Assembly: GCA_027559495.1 (NCBI GenBank)
Contig: JAMXSV010000008.1
Location: 682,001 to 746,000, forward strand
Direction of reading: 5' to 3'
Length of the DNA stretch: 64,000 nt
Origin: Aurifilum marmelostoma
Lineage: Eukaryota > Ascomycota > Sordariomycetes > Diaporthales > Cryphonectriaceae
Each line of letters opens with the position of its first letter. Positions within the stretch are counted from its first letter, which is position 1. Below are positions 20,867 to 32,644 of the stretch, piece by piece. The notes beneath the pieces are model-generated. The model had not been told where the DNA came from, ran no database searches, and saw only the letters and a program-made list of their open reading frames with translations. The position numbers and the translations under genes were made by a program.

Positions 20867-22894
20867 TTATTCCCTGATGGTCGTCTCACGGGGAGAGACA
20901 AGCTCGTCCTTCTTGGCACCGACGCCGGCGAACCACCCACCGATCCAGCTCTGCCGCTTGTTCGCCGCGGCCTGCGCCTCGTTGTTCTCCTGCACCAGCC
21001 TAAGGGGCCTCGGCTTGTTGCCCGCCGCGAACGTCTGCGTCACCCTCTTCTCGCGGGGAGGGCTCTGGTTCGGGGTGCTGCTGATCGTGTCCTTGTCGCC
21101 GTTGGCCATCGACGACGAGTCGCCGCTGACGCTCGACGTCTCGCTGCGCATGCTGCCAGGGAAATTGCCGGGGACCGAGGCCGCCGTGGCCCCAGAGGTG
21201 TTGCGTTCGCGCTGCGGTGTGTTGAAGAAGTCCCGGGACGAACGCAGGGTTGGGGATAAAGGGCCGTCCGGGCCCTTGTACATCTGGTTGACGAGAGAAG
21301 CCGCGCCGGTGAAGTTCTCGCTCATGGGCCGTGTGCGCCGCGTCGACTGCGACCGCCCCAGCCCGATCGGGATACTAGGTGCCGTGTCGGGGTTGAAGTG
21401 GGCGCTGTTGACCGGCATTGGCATGACCGACATGGGGCGAGGTCTGGGCTTGCCGGCAGCAGGAGGTGCGGCCGCGTTGCCGCCGGTGGCCATGGACTTG
21501 GCGCGCTGCAGGACAGACGATCCCGAGGCCTGCCTCAGCTCGTTGGGCGGAGCCGGCAGGTCCTTGTCGGTGTTGGGCTTGGTGCTGCTCTCGGTCTGGT
21601 CGAGGATGTGCTCAAAGTCCTGGTGCTGCAGGAGGCGCTCGATAATCCTGTTAATATATAGCGTCAAAGCCTTGTTCTGGTCCTTCATGGACCGCAGCTC
21701 GGTCTCGAGACGGCGGACGTGCTCGCTCTGCTCCTGCTCCTCGCCCTCGGCGACGTCGTTCAGCTCGTCTGCCAGGCTGGCGCCGCCCGTCTTGCCCTCG
21801 AGGGCGGCCAGGGCGTCCTCGTTGCTCTGCGTGCCGCGCATGTAGCTGAAGTCGTCCTTGCCAAAGTCTCCGTTCAGCGTCTTCTCCTGCAGCAGCAGCT
21901 GGTAGCTCTCGTTGTCCTCCATGAGGCGCGCGTTGGCCATGCGGGTCTCCATGAGCAGCCGCTCGACCTCCTGCAGCCTGCCGCCGCCCTGGTTCTCCGA
22001 CTCGACGAGCTTGATCTGGGCCTCTGCGAGCTCCAGCCGCAGCGACTCGATGAGCTTGTCCTTCTGGAGGATGAGCTTGGACTGGTTCTTGGAGTCGCTG
22101 CGCTGGAGGGACGCGGGCGGCGCGAAGCTGCCTCCCTCGAGGGATGGTGATGCTGGGCCGACTGCGTGCGATGGGTCTTGTCAGCCGCTTGCCCTAGGGC
22201 CGGACGACGGGGCGTGGGGCACTGTTGAGACACAAAACTTACCTGGTCTCGAGGGCCTAGGCTCGTCCTCGCCAGCCATCTTCTGCTGGTTCAGGGAGTC
22301 CTTGAGGCGCGCAATGACCATCTGCAGCTCCTCCTCCCTGTTGGCCATGTCCTCCTTCTCCTTGACCATGGCGGAGCGCTCAGCCTCGTAGATGGCCTCC
22401 ATCTCCCTGATCTTGCGGGTCGCCTCCCTCTTCTCGTTCTGCAGGGCCTCGGACTGCTCCTCGAGCTCGTGGCACTTCTCCTCGTACTTGACCTGCTCCT
22501 TTGTGACCTCGTCGAACCGGGCCTGCAGCACCTCGGCCTGTTTCCTGTACTCCTCGGACGAGATCTCTGCCTTGCCCAGGCGGTCCTTGAGGTCGTCGAG
22601 CATGGCGAGCTTCTCGGCGCGGGCGGCCTCCTCCTCCTCCACAGTCGACGAGCTGCCGCTGGTGCTGGGAACCAGCGACTCCCTCCTCTGCCCGGCGTTG
22701 GCCCTAGCAGACACAGGCGTGCTCGTGCGGAACGAGCGCGTCCTGGCGTGGTTCCCGGTGGCAGGGCGCTCAGAGAGGGTGCCGTTGGGCGTGGAGGAGC
22801 GAGGGGTGCTTCTCGACGGGGTGGACATGGACGAGGACGTCGAATTGGGGTCCCGACCCGCGATGGGTGTCTTCTTGGCCGCGACTGTTGACAT
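20867..22894 (-). CDS. Fungal coiled-coil protein, 648 residues
   Basis: Two exons, 22243-22894 and 20867-22161, are separated by a GTAAGT...GCAG intron. The phase-1 junction reads RPSRPVGPASPSLEGG. The start is the first in-frame ATG (CGACCATGTCA context); the open frame above it contains no ATG. Residues 1-65 are a Ser/Thr/Pro/Arg-rich head. About 70-215 is a long coiled coil (EEEAARAEKLAMLDDLKDRL, IREMEAIYEAERSAMVKEKE). About 230-360 is a second coil ending LTLYINRIIERLLQHQDFEH. The last 280 residues are disordered with basic Ser clusters (GRSQSTRRTRPMSENF) that look like phosphorylation sites, ending in KRQSWIGGWFAGVGAKKDEL. Relatives in other fungi are often named M protein repeat protein, which says nothing about function. 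A cytoskeletal or septum-linked scaffold is possible but is inference. Confidence 0.82.
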
Positions 22895-25790
22895 GGTCGA
22901 GCGAGTGATGGGTTCAGGGAAGGGAGGGGGGGTATCAATAGGTGGCTGGCGGGCAGCGGATTTCACTCGTCGAGACGGGCTGAGAGAAGGAGAAGAAAAA
23001 GCAGCCGAAAGACGGTCAGAAAACGCGCTATCGCGAGGTGGTTTATAACAAGACCGAGTCGGTAAATGGCGTGTGGTGCAAGATGCGGTGAGGGGGATCC
23101 AGTGGTACCGGATCCTGAACAGAGCGTTGTCAAGTGGATCTTCGCCTGGCCGGTATCCAGTGTGCGTGTATGTATGTGCAGAAGTCAATATTTCCCAGTC
23201 CTAGCCAAGGGAAAGCCGTGACCACACACAGACACGGGAAGGATTGTTGAAATGGAGTTCGACCCTGGGGTTATGCGACTAGCGAAGCGGCAAATGGCTG
23301 CGCCTGACCTGACGTTTGCCCTGACCAGAGAGACCGCTTGACTAATTGAACTGGAATGAGGTGCGTGCCCCAGCAACCCAGGGAGTTGTGATTTGGGTGT
23401 CGGGGTGTGTAGGTTCTCGAGGTGTGTTTATTCTTAGCAGCAGCAGGTGGCGTAGCTGGTCGTGTGCTGCTGGGCTGCGCGTGTGTGCTACTATGTGTTA
23501 CAAAGCAGTAGGAGCGCAGGAGTTGTGGCAGAGTCGACTTTCAGACTCGAGGCACGCCTCAGCAGCAAAAAAAACAGTAAGACAACACAAGAGGGAACAA
23601 AAAAAAGAGGGCAGTGGATCGATCACAGCCTAGCAAGGCCCAGTCAGCCATCACACACCGCGAGAGCAGGGGAGTGGCATGTACCGCTGTACCCTCCGCA
23701 CCGAGGCAGCCCATCAATATTAATTGTTAGCGCGTTAAGCCGTCGCAGCCATCAGGGCTGTCCCCGCCTAACAAAACTGGGCTCAGGTGGTCCTCCTAGG
23801 TACGTACCTTTTCCTCACTGCCCAGCAACCGTTCAATCGCACACAGTGAGGACAGGCTACCCGCGTTGCGCCCGACAGGTTCGCCCCCTTTTCCCTCCCT
23901 CGCTTCCTCTCCGCATCACAATCGATATTACGTAGTACTGATAGCACTCTGTGTTTGAGAGACCCTTCGGCCTGCTGCATAAGGCCGACAATGAATTGTG
24001 AATATGCTCTGCACACCGAGAGGCAGAACCGTCCTGCCGGGCTGGTCTGTCACCTACCTACAGTGGTACGTACTTCTCTGGTGACAGTGCTTTGCTGGCC
24101 GAGGCCCGCTGCTAGCAGATGACTTGCAGCGCTGTCCTGCATTTCTGATTCAGTACATTTGATACGCCCACAGGCCCCCAGGGCCGAAACAACACCACCT
24201 AGCCTATTCATTGGTCCAGCAGAGCATTTTGTAGATGCCCAATAGGGACACCCCAGGCTGCAGTTACAGAATCTTCTTGTTGTTACAAGAAAATCCGGAC
24301 TCGACACTGCAGCCTATCCAGGGCAACCAGATCGAGTGATCAGTAACGTCCTTGCTGAAACACCAGCCACCCCCCAGTCCTATAAACTTCACACATTCGA
24401 GCAGTATCCCAGTCACCCGAATCACCTTCCATGCTATATCTGCAAGGTACCATCTTCGCCTTGCCGCTCTAGCCTTTGCATGTCTGTCCTCGAAAGTGGC
24501 TCTGGCTTCGTGGGCTCTTGTCAGTGAATACTGTGCACGCTCCTTCCTGGTAGACAAAAGCTCGGCAATGCGACTGTCCACACAGACTCCGTTGCTCTGC
24601 GTGCGCATTGCCAGGGCCGGAAATTTGAACGGGGGTTACTGGTCAATCGGCCTTCCTCTTGATTTGTTGCCTCATCTAGTTGTTTATGCCGCATGAGAAG
24701 CGAACGGACAGGGCGTAGATCTTGCCAGTCCCGGTCCTGTGCTGTGAACAACTGGGGGGGAAAGGGGATAGACACTCTTCTGCTCCACCGCAGAGAGCCA
24801 TTGGAGGGTGAGATGAACGATCCATTTCCCACCCCTCAGTGCAGAAGATTTCGGTTGCTCCGGTTGCGCGTGTGTGTCTGTGTGTAACGCCGGACATAAG
24901 AGATGGGAATGAGCCATCTACTATCTTTTCGCAGCTCGAGGGCTCCTGTCCAGGTACATGCCAGGCTGAACGATATCCCTTGCGAGTCTGCGGACGCTTG
25001 GAGTCTCACGTGCGCCGTGTGGTCGCTTGGGGTTCCCGAGGCCATCGCGATCTACCCGTGGCTCACGGATCCCAGCAAGGGGTCAAGATAACCACCAGAG
25101 AGCCGCCCGCTGACCATACACAGCGCTGGTCCAGGAACCAGTTTGCATTGAGCAGGAAGCCATCTGTGACTGGGATTAAAGCTTGGAGGTGGTCGCTTTG
25201 CGGTAGTTCTGAGTGGAAAGTGATCTTGTTTACGGACCCCCTCCCCCCTTCCCGTTCACTCAATTGAGGACGAGTCTACGCCTCTGGGATCTCACGTGTC
25301 CAGGGATACAGTACATTTCCCTGCATTGAAGGGCAAATAATGACATGGCGAAAAGCTGTTTCGATTTCCTACAGGATTTCCAATCGTTCCGGAATCATGG
25401 CATAGTCATGAGCTTCATAGAATGGGACTTAAGCACATAATACTGGTGCTTTCGTGGGGCAGGAAAATATCTGAGGTGCATTGGCATGGGACAGGACTTC
25501 ACGTCTTATGTAACAGCAAAGATTATGTTCGGTCATGTCGGCGACGCGGCCAGATGGATTGGAGTGGGCGAAGCGTATCTCATGATGCTACCTAAAGGCC
25601 ACCCTGAAGACTAAGCGCCCCCATTCTTGCGGTTGCCATCTAACAACCTGGGTATCATTTTCCCTGTCAAGACTTTTCTTGTTCCCAAACCATATGCCAT
25701 CCGTGCTTTTGTTGCATCATTGCCTTCGTGAACCGAACCGAAACGCCAGGCCAACATACATCAGAAGCGCAACAGTCGTAAAAAGAAAAT
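22895..25790. other. Intergenic; one doubtful ORF
   Basis: This holds the promoter side of the coiled-coil gene and the 3' flank of eL30. The only frame with some protein character is on the minus strand at 24264-24608. It is 114 codons, starts with ATG, has an Ala/Arg-rich helical stretch (TRAHEARATFEDRHAKARAA) and then a hydrophobic stretch. It has no recognised homology and no clear splice partner, so I do not call it a gene. Confidence 0.45.
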
Positions 25791-26389
25791 TTACGACGCC
25801 TGCTCGCTGAGGATATCGGAGTCACCGGCGTCGAGGACTGCCATGGTGGAGCAGCGGAAGAGCTTTCCGCAAGCGGTACCCAGCTCAATCTGAGGTTTGT
25901 GGGAAAAAAGTTCAAGTCAGCTCAAGATGTTACCCTCCAGAGAAAACAGGTCTCTCCTTCTCGGGGTTGGAGGAGGCCGTGCGTGCGTGACAACGAAGCC
26001 TGTGCACCCAGCCTCCTCCGAAGAAAGATCGGTTGTCTGTTGAAATATAGGATGTATATGCACTCACGTTGGTGCCGCCGTAGTGGTGGACGGGAGCCTT
26101 GGACAGCATGGAGTAGTACTCCAGCTCGGACTTGCGGAGAGGGGGGTGTTGCCGGAGATCAGGACCAGCTTGGCCTTGCCAGAGCGGAGGGCTATACCAT
26201 CCGAACGTCAACAATCAATTCCACTTCCTCACGACATTGGAGACTGTCGGTAGTGCTCGAGGAGGGGAGACGGAAAAACTTACCCTTGAGGGTGGACTTG
26301 TAACCCAGAGTGACCTTACCCGACTTCATCACAAGGGCGAGACGGGAGTTGAGGGTGTCACCGGTCTTGGTCTTCTTCTTGGGGGCCAT
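25791..26389 (-). CDS. rpl30: 60S ribosomal protein eL30 (frame break in exon 2)
   Basis: Three exons, 26284-26389, 26068-26191 and 25791-25889, have consensus splice sites (GTAAGT/TATAG, GTGAGT/CTCAG). The N-terminus is MAPKKKTKTGDTLNSRLALV, the middle ALRSGKAKLVLISGNTP and LRKSELEYYSMLSKAPVHHY, and the end IELGTACGKLFRCSTMAVLD...GDSDILSEQAS. This is the full eL30 fold at about 109 residues, its usual length. eL30 sits on the large subunit and, in yeast, binds its own pre-mRNA to limit splicing. The conserved frame breaks inside exon 2 at a run of six G on the + strand (26141-26146). Seven would give GNTPPLRKSELEYY, matching the family. An essential single-copy gene would not survive this, so a base-call error is likely. 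It is divergent from uL16. Confidence 0.93.
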
Positions 26390-26795
26390 CTTGACGGATT
26401 TGCGATGAAGATGAATGAGGGTAAGGTTGGTGGTTGTTGGGTTGTCGAAGAAGAGGAAGACGGGTTCAGGACGGAAAGACTGAAAATAGTAAATTCGAGT
26501 AGTTTGAACTTTTCGGCGGGTGCAGATGCCTTAGGTAAGCCAGACAAACTGGCTGTCCTGGGGCAGCCCGCATCACGTGCTGTGGGCGCGCACGGGCCAT
26601 TTTCACCAGTTCTGCGGACTACGGAGCAACCTCGCACTACGCCACTGCTGACTGATGGGACACTCGTTTTGCCGTCGGGTCTGATTTCAAAGCAGGGTCA
26701 GTAAAAAAGAGGGACGGCCGCCTTTCTTCCTCCCCAACCTCCAGCAACGACATCACCAACAACACCCTTATCACGACCCCCATCACTCAGTCAAA
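26390..26795. promoter_or_regulatory. Shared divergent promoter of eL30 and uL16
   Basis: Only 406 bp separate the two start codons, so both ribosomal protein genes must be driven from here. A CACGTG palindrome (26574-26579, in CATCACGTGCTG) lies near the middle. It is a bHLH (Cbf1-type) site, and Cbf1 has been tied to ribosomal protein promoters in some ascomycetes. The uL16 side is pyrimidine- and CAAC/ATCACC-rich just before the ATG, as in a ribosomal protein leader. Factor identity is inference. Confidence 0.6.
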
Positions 26796-27841
26796 ATGGC
26801 GCGTCGTCCGGCTCGTTGCTACCGCTACTGCAAGAACAAGGTAAGCGATACTCGCGAAAAATTGCTACACGATGGAAACCCGGTTGGAAAGGAGTCTGGT
26901 CTCGAAAAGTCTGCAGACGCAAGATCATCAACGGAACAGAAGGGCTACAACGTCACAACGACGGTCATTTTACCTGAAGTCCTGATCGTTGTAATGATGG
27001 ACATGCGTTTGCAGACCGCAGGGGCTCGGTCTTGGTGCTCAGGGAGAGAAAACATGTCGATGGATCACCCCATGTGAAGGAAGAGAGAGAGGGAAAGACC
27101 TCGGTGAGAGAGAAGGGGAGATTGCTAATATTCATTGCCTGTGATAGCCCTACCCCAAGTCCCGGTTCAACCGTGGTGTGCCCGACCCCAAGATTCGCAT
27201 CTTCGATCTGGGCCGCAAGCGTGCGACCGTCGACGACTTCCCTCTCTGCATCCACCTTGTCTCCAATGAGTACGAGCAGCTGAGTTCCGAGGCCCTCGAG
27301 GCCGCCCGTATTTGCGCCAACAAGTACCTGGTCAAGACCGCCGGAAAGGAAGGTTTCCACCTGCGTGTCCGCGCCCACCCTTTCCACGTCGTCCGTATCA
27401 ACAAGATGTTGTCTTGTGCCGGTGCCGATAGACTGCAGACTGGTATGCGTGGTGCCTGGGGCAAGCCCAACGGCACTGTCGCCCGTGTCAACATTGGTCA
27501 GATCATCATGAGCGTCCGCACTCGTGACTCTAGTATGTGCAGCCTCTTGTGGTTTTTTTCGGAGCAGATTCGTTCAGTAGGATCGGACGTGAGCTAACAA
27601 ATCTCGATTAGACCGTGGTGTCGCCCTCGAGGCCCTCCGCCGTTCCCAGTACAAGTTCCCCGGTCGCCAAAAGATCATCATCTCCAAGAACTGGGGCTTC
27701 ACCCCCCTCCGCCGCGAGGAGTACCTGGAGAAGAAGGCTGCTGGCCGCGTCAAGGTGGATGGTGCCTACGTGCAGTTCCTTGCCAACCACGGTCCTCTCG
27801 AGTACAACATGAAGCGCTTCCCCGAGGCTTTCGAGGCCTAA
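26796..27841 (+). CDS. rpl10: 60S ribosomal protein uL16 (Rpl10)
   Basis: Exons are 26796-26840, 27148-27532 and 27612-27841, with donors GTAAGC and GTATGT and acceptors GATAG and TTAG. They sum to 660 nt for 219 residues, close to the family length of about 220. The sequence MARRPARCYRYCKNK, PYPKSRFNRGVPDPKIRIFD, HPFHVVRINKMLSCAGADRL and GMRGAWGKPNGTVARVNIGQ is diagnostic. uL16 joins the 60S subunit late in the cytoplasm, lines the corridor near the P site and is needed for Nmd3 and Tif6 release. The first exon is very short (15 codons) with a 307-nt first intron, a common layout for fungal ribosomal protein genes. It is divergent from eL30 and both probably respond to growth signals. Confidence 0.96.
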
Positions 27842-30708
27842 AGGGGTTCCGAGCGTCTCTTCTCTAGTTGTGCTTGCATGGGAAAACCGTACTGCATTTG
27901 GGAATCGGGCTGGCGTCAACAGGGTTTACTGGGGAGGAAGCCGATAGGCCTGTGTGGTTGAATTAGAGCATCCGCTCCCGACATGCGAGAGCCCTTAGCT
28001 TTACGACACAAAACATGCAATTCGGATTCTGATCTATAAAGTCTGGTCTGACCCTGGCCATGTGTCCAAAGGTCTCGGCTTCCGCAGTGTGACAACAATA
28101 TGATGGGATAATCAACAAATGTGACGTGTTCAAAGATGTCTCGAGGACCATTGGCTCGTCAAGTCGTATACAAAGCCCACGCCTGACTTGTCAGACACCG
28201 AAACCCAAATGGTAATCAGCTGGGCGTCTCTTCCCGATATGCCGAAAGGCACCGATCGTAGTCCGAAGATGTTCCACAGCGGAAGGCTTACAAGTTTGTA
28301 TAGTCATCTACTGTAAGGTTTAGTAAGTCGTATGACAGTGCAGGTCCATACCCCCCTTCTGGCCAGCCTTGTGTGTGTGTGCAGAACTTGAGACCGGTAT
28401 CGGGTTGATGTTGAGAGGCCAACAGTTGATTCGAAATTCAGGAGAGTCAACCAAGCCCAAGTCAAGGATACATGCCCACGTGGGGCCCGATAAAAAGGCT
28501 CATGGTGATCCATCTGGGTCCCCATCTCTCTATTTCAAAGTTTTTCCCTCGTCCCCGTATCTGGCGGCGTCCACCTTGGCAACGGTCTGCTTGACATCAT
28601 AACCAGACCCTTCTTCTCATCAGTCCTGAAAAGTCTGCAGGTCAAGTGCTTCCCCTCTACATTGTATAAGTGATGGTTCAAGGTGTGCTGGATAGAATGC
28701 GACTCAGGGAGTCTCTGACCTAGGCTCGAGCAACAGGAAGAATGGGATGAACACAACGTCCAAGGTCAGCCCCACCTCGAAAGCTGGAGATGCTTCGCCG
28801 TAGATAGAGTAAGGCTTCGGAATGACGCGAAAGTGTGGATCTCACCTGCAGTGGTTATCTTATCATGTCACCAGAGGAAGGGTCCCCTTTTCGCGATAAG
28901 GGGGGCGGAACTGTGATTGTACAGCAAGTAAGTACTCGAGGTAATGTGGGCTGTTCGAGAAGCCTATTAAGAGGGGTGGATGAGGTGATGGGAGGACAGC
29001 AAAGGATGCGGTGCATCAATATTTCCTCCTCTCAACATGTCACCACACCTTCGGATCTCCCGCGCTTGTGCTGATGAGAGATGGGGGCCGGGGGGAAGGG
29101 GCTGATGGGCTAGAAGTAAAGATAGACGGTCAAGGCGGGAAGAAGCAAGGGGTGTGATAGGGGGGGGAAATGTGTGCCATGAGTTGATCAGCTGCAGGTG
29201 TGTGCTGAAGGGGAGTAGCAATGTGCGTCACTCTTTTTTGGTGTGAGTGAGTGAAACAAACAGAAGTCGGGCGGCTGACTGAGTCGGTACTTGGTACTGA
29301 AACCTGTCTTTGATTGAGGGGTAGCAGGTACGGCAGGTACTGCCATCGTAAGTACGAGATCTGCTATCGCCCCTCTACATAGTACGCAGTACCTACATGC
29401 TGTACTATTGGCAGTGGGGATTCGGAGGGGTTAGCCGTCGCACCCAGGTACCTGCTATAGGAAGTATACACATACATCATCACATCACCACTTGACTCTT
29501 TGTACAACCCACCCAACCACCTGCCACCATCCCACCTCATCGACAACTTGAAAAAGTGTGTGTTCCATCCCGCCCTCTTCCTTGTCTCTTTTGAACAACA
29601 CCCTGGTCTCTGCCCACCCGAGCATCTGCAGCCCTCAGGTGGTCTGCACCATCCTGTCTTGTCTCTCAGCCTGAGGTCCCTGACCTGACCCGACTTGACC
29701 TGGCGCATGCAGCTGATTGTTGGGAGGAGGCGTCTTAGTGCGCGCGCCTTTTTACCGTCTCCCTCCATTCTCATTTAATTCTCCATACGCCTTAGCTAAT
29801 GACCCTTGTAATCCTTCGAACTTGCTTCTTGTATGATTACTTCTTCATGTTGCTTTTTTGTCCATCTGCACTGCGTTGCTGACTAGGAACGAGCGAGAGA
29901 GAGCGCGAGCACCAGCATCCGGACGGGCCTGGTCTTTTTCTTTAGGGATCTCCTCGATCGTCTCCCTGATTTGCCTCCCCCGATACGTTCTCGCAGAGTC
30001 GTGCTCCATCTTTCCGAACCATTACCAAATATACTCGTCCCACAGACCATGTTGTAATTAATTACTCGTACACCCTGGAGCCACCCGACGACGACACGAC
30101 ACGTCTCGTCTCATTACTACCGCCACCCTTCCTACTACATACGCCCGTACACACCCGACTCAAGACCTTATCCTGCCCAACAACGTCTCACCTCACACCA
30201 CTGTCAGTCATTTTTGAGCGTGGAACTGGGCCGACGCAACAGACGGAAACGAACGCCACCTCCCCAGAGCTGTTGTTGACTCAGACAAACAGTTTGCTGT
30301 GGCACCCAGAGGCTGCTTCGACCTGCAGGGGGCGCTCACTGGTGGACGATAGCTGTCGTACATGCAGCATGCCATCACACCAGACTTAGCAAGATCGTCG
30401 TGCTACGCCGTACTACTATAGTACACGACTACGACCACTTCCCCGCCTGCTTGACACAGTCTCTCTCCTCTTTCTGTCTCCGACACACAAATTTCCGACA
30501 CAAACTGGTTACGAAGAGATTGGCATCTGCTGTCTTTTCTTTACTCTCTGCGCAACCCGTCGCCTCACCATCTCATCGCGGAGCGGCCCATTGCGCCTTG
30601 TCCATATCCGGCAACCCCTCCTCCACCTTCACCCCTCGATTCCAGACAGCTGCCTCTGCTCCCACCCACCTTCGCTCACAGCTTCTCTCTTCCTGCCAAA
30701 TTATCAGG
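27842..30708. other. Intergenic, GTAC-rich promoter region
   Basis: This is the 3' flank of uL16 followed by a long upstream region of the next gene. The segment 29280-29470 carries many GTAC words (GGTAC, AAGTAC, CAGTACC). A TACTACTATAGTAC element is at 30411-30424. The last 300 bp is pyrimidine-rich leader. No gene is seen. Confidence 0.5.
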
Positions 30709-32644
30709 ATGGCGTTCCAACAACCGACCCGACATGTTTCTCAGCGTGTCATCCGGGTTGACCCGACCTCGTCCGAGTCTGAAGCTCGTGTAGCCGCCCC
30801 ACCACCGCTGGCGCAGTCCCACGAGTCGCAGACCTGGGTCCTCTTCTCCCCCTGCCACCGATGCCGGAACCTCAACCTCATACCTCTCTTCTGTCCAGGA
30901 TGACCAGCCCACACCTGGGCGGTCCAGGATAAGCGATCTTGGGAGCCTCCAGACGATCGCCTACTCCGACAACCTCTACTCGGAGCCTGCGAACTCTGAC
31001 ATCATCGAAGACGACGAGGAAGATGCCGCCGCTGCCGTTGAGGACGATGCAGAGCTCGACAGCCTCGACAGCCACCTACCCGAGTTCAGGCAACAGGGCG
31101 GGCCCATGCAGTCGACGCAGATATTACCAGGTCATGATGGGCTCGGGAGCTTCAGGCTAGACACGCAGGGGCTGTCCGCCGACATGCAGGAGCAGATGTA
31201 CCAGTTCGAGCGCTACAATCCTCGCAGGGTCAAGAGGAGACGGGAGAGCCTGGAGCTGGGACAGCTGGCGCTGGAGTGCGAGGAAGCACAGGACGCCGCC
31301 CGCAGGCATCGGATTGAGGAATGGCGTCTTGAGCAGAGCAGGATCCTGCTGCAGGAGGTACAGAAGGAGACGAGGCGGAGGCGAGAGTCGACCGTCTCGG
31401 CCCTGACTAACAAGTTGAGGAGAGGCAGCAGCCAGGTGTCCACGGATCCAGAGGCTGAAGAAGCCACGATGAGCACTGCCTCCATGTCCGCGCCAGACGC
31501 CTCGGTCGCTGGGACAGAGTGGCACGACCAGGACGCATCCGAGCTTGCGCTAGGCGCGGGCGAGGACAGCGACACCGGCGTGTGGTCGCGCATCACAAGA
31601 AAGGTCATCCGCGACTTGATGGGCATCGATGACAAGCTTCTCTGTGTCCTCTTCGGCGAGGCGCTGCCGGATGAGCTTGGTCTCGATGCCGATGATCTCT
31701 CCTCTACGCCCAAGGCTTCGGCCCCAATCCCGGTGCCTGGTGGCGCCGAACCAGACAGCCCGTGGCAGCTGCGCGTCCTCGATCGTATCGCTCGCGAGCT
31801 CGGCAGCCTGGTCAATCAGCTGTCCTCGCACCCCCACCCGGGTGCTTTCTCGACGTACGCGCGCATACAGCAGCAGCCGCTGCCCTATGCAGGACTGCCG
31901 GCGATTCCTGAGGTTGCAAACGCGACTGCAGCTACGCCCTCGATGAACGTCGATACAGAAGGTGCTGCTGACACGCAGAACGCGTTGCCTGCGGTGCCAC
32001 AGTTTCAGCCCACCCTGCAGACCATCCCTCACACAAAACCAGTCGACATCCCAGGGGTCAGAAGCAATGCAGACAGTGGCCCTGCTGCAGCTTCTGGACT
32101 CGAATCCTCGCGCATGCCGGGCACTTTTACCCAGCAAGAGTGGGAACAGGACCTCGATATCAAACTCGTGTTTCGCTACCTCCGCAACCGCTTCACCTCC
32201 CGCACAGCCTCAGCCACTCCTTCCCAGTCTTATGCCACCGTCTCCCCTGATATCGCCGCAGCCCGCGCCGCGGCACGTGTCCGCCAGCACCACCCGCTGA
32301 TCCACCAGCGGCGCAAGTCGTTCAAGGTCAGCGGCGGGCCGAGCGTGCCCAGCCAGGTGGTGCACGGCAGCTGCGCAAGCCAGAGCACGCGGCGGTCGGG
32401 CAGGCGGGGCAGCTTGAGCGTCTCCAGCTCGAGACACTCGAGTCGACATTACTGGGACCTCGGTGCCGGTGGCCCGGGCAGCATCGGCACCGGCAGCTTG
32501 ATTGCCAGCACTGGGCCGATGGGGAGCTGGGGGGGGAGGTGTAAGGGCCGTTTTTTGCCGTTGTCTCTCTTCACCTCGGCGAGTTATAAAGGTACACGTA
32601 TAATTGCGGCGATTCGGTATCCCGTGCAGGTGGTGAAATTCTGA
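30709..32644 (+). CDS. Fungal hypothetical protein, one internal frame break
   Basis: The start MAFQQPTRHVSQRVIRVDPT is the first ATG after a pyrimidine-rich leader. The frame breaks at a run of five C (30848-30852). Dropping one C joins SQTWVLFSP to ATDAGTSTSYLSSVQDD and gives one reading frame to the end. The protein then shows a conserved-looking TPGRSRISDLGSLQT and an acidic patch. An Arg/Glu-rich probable helix follows (RRVKRRRESLELGQLALECE, RIEEWRLEQSRILLQEVQKE), then WSRITRKVIRDLMGIDDKLL and a low-complexity Ser/Arg tail. No membrane helix is obvious. I recognise the general family as fungus-specific but know no function. The present frame ends at 32644. One more G in the G8 run at 32529-32536 would end it at 32544 with GSWGGEV. 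Length about 644, or about 611 with that correction. Confidence 0.72.

Noticed and set aside
24264..24608. 114-codon minus-strand frame with an Ala/Arg helix
   Set aside because: Starts with ATG and looks partly helical, but no homology, no splice partner and no continuation upstream could be supported.
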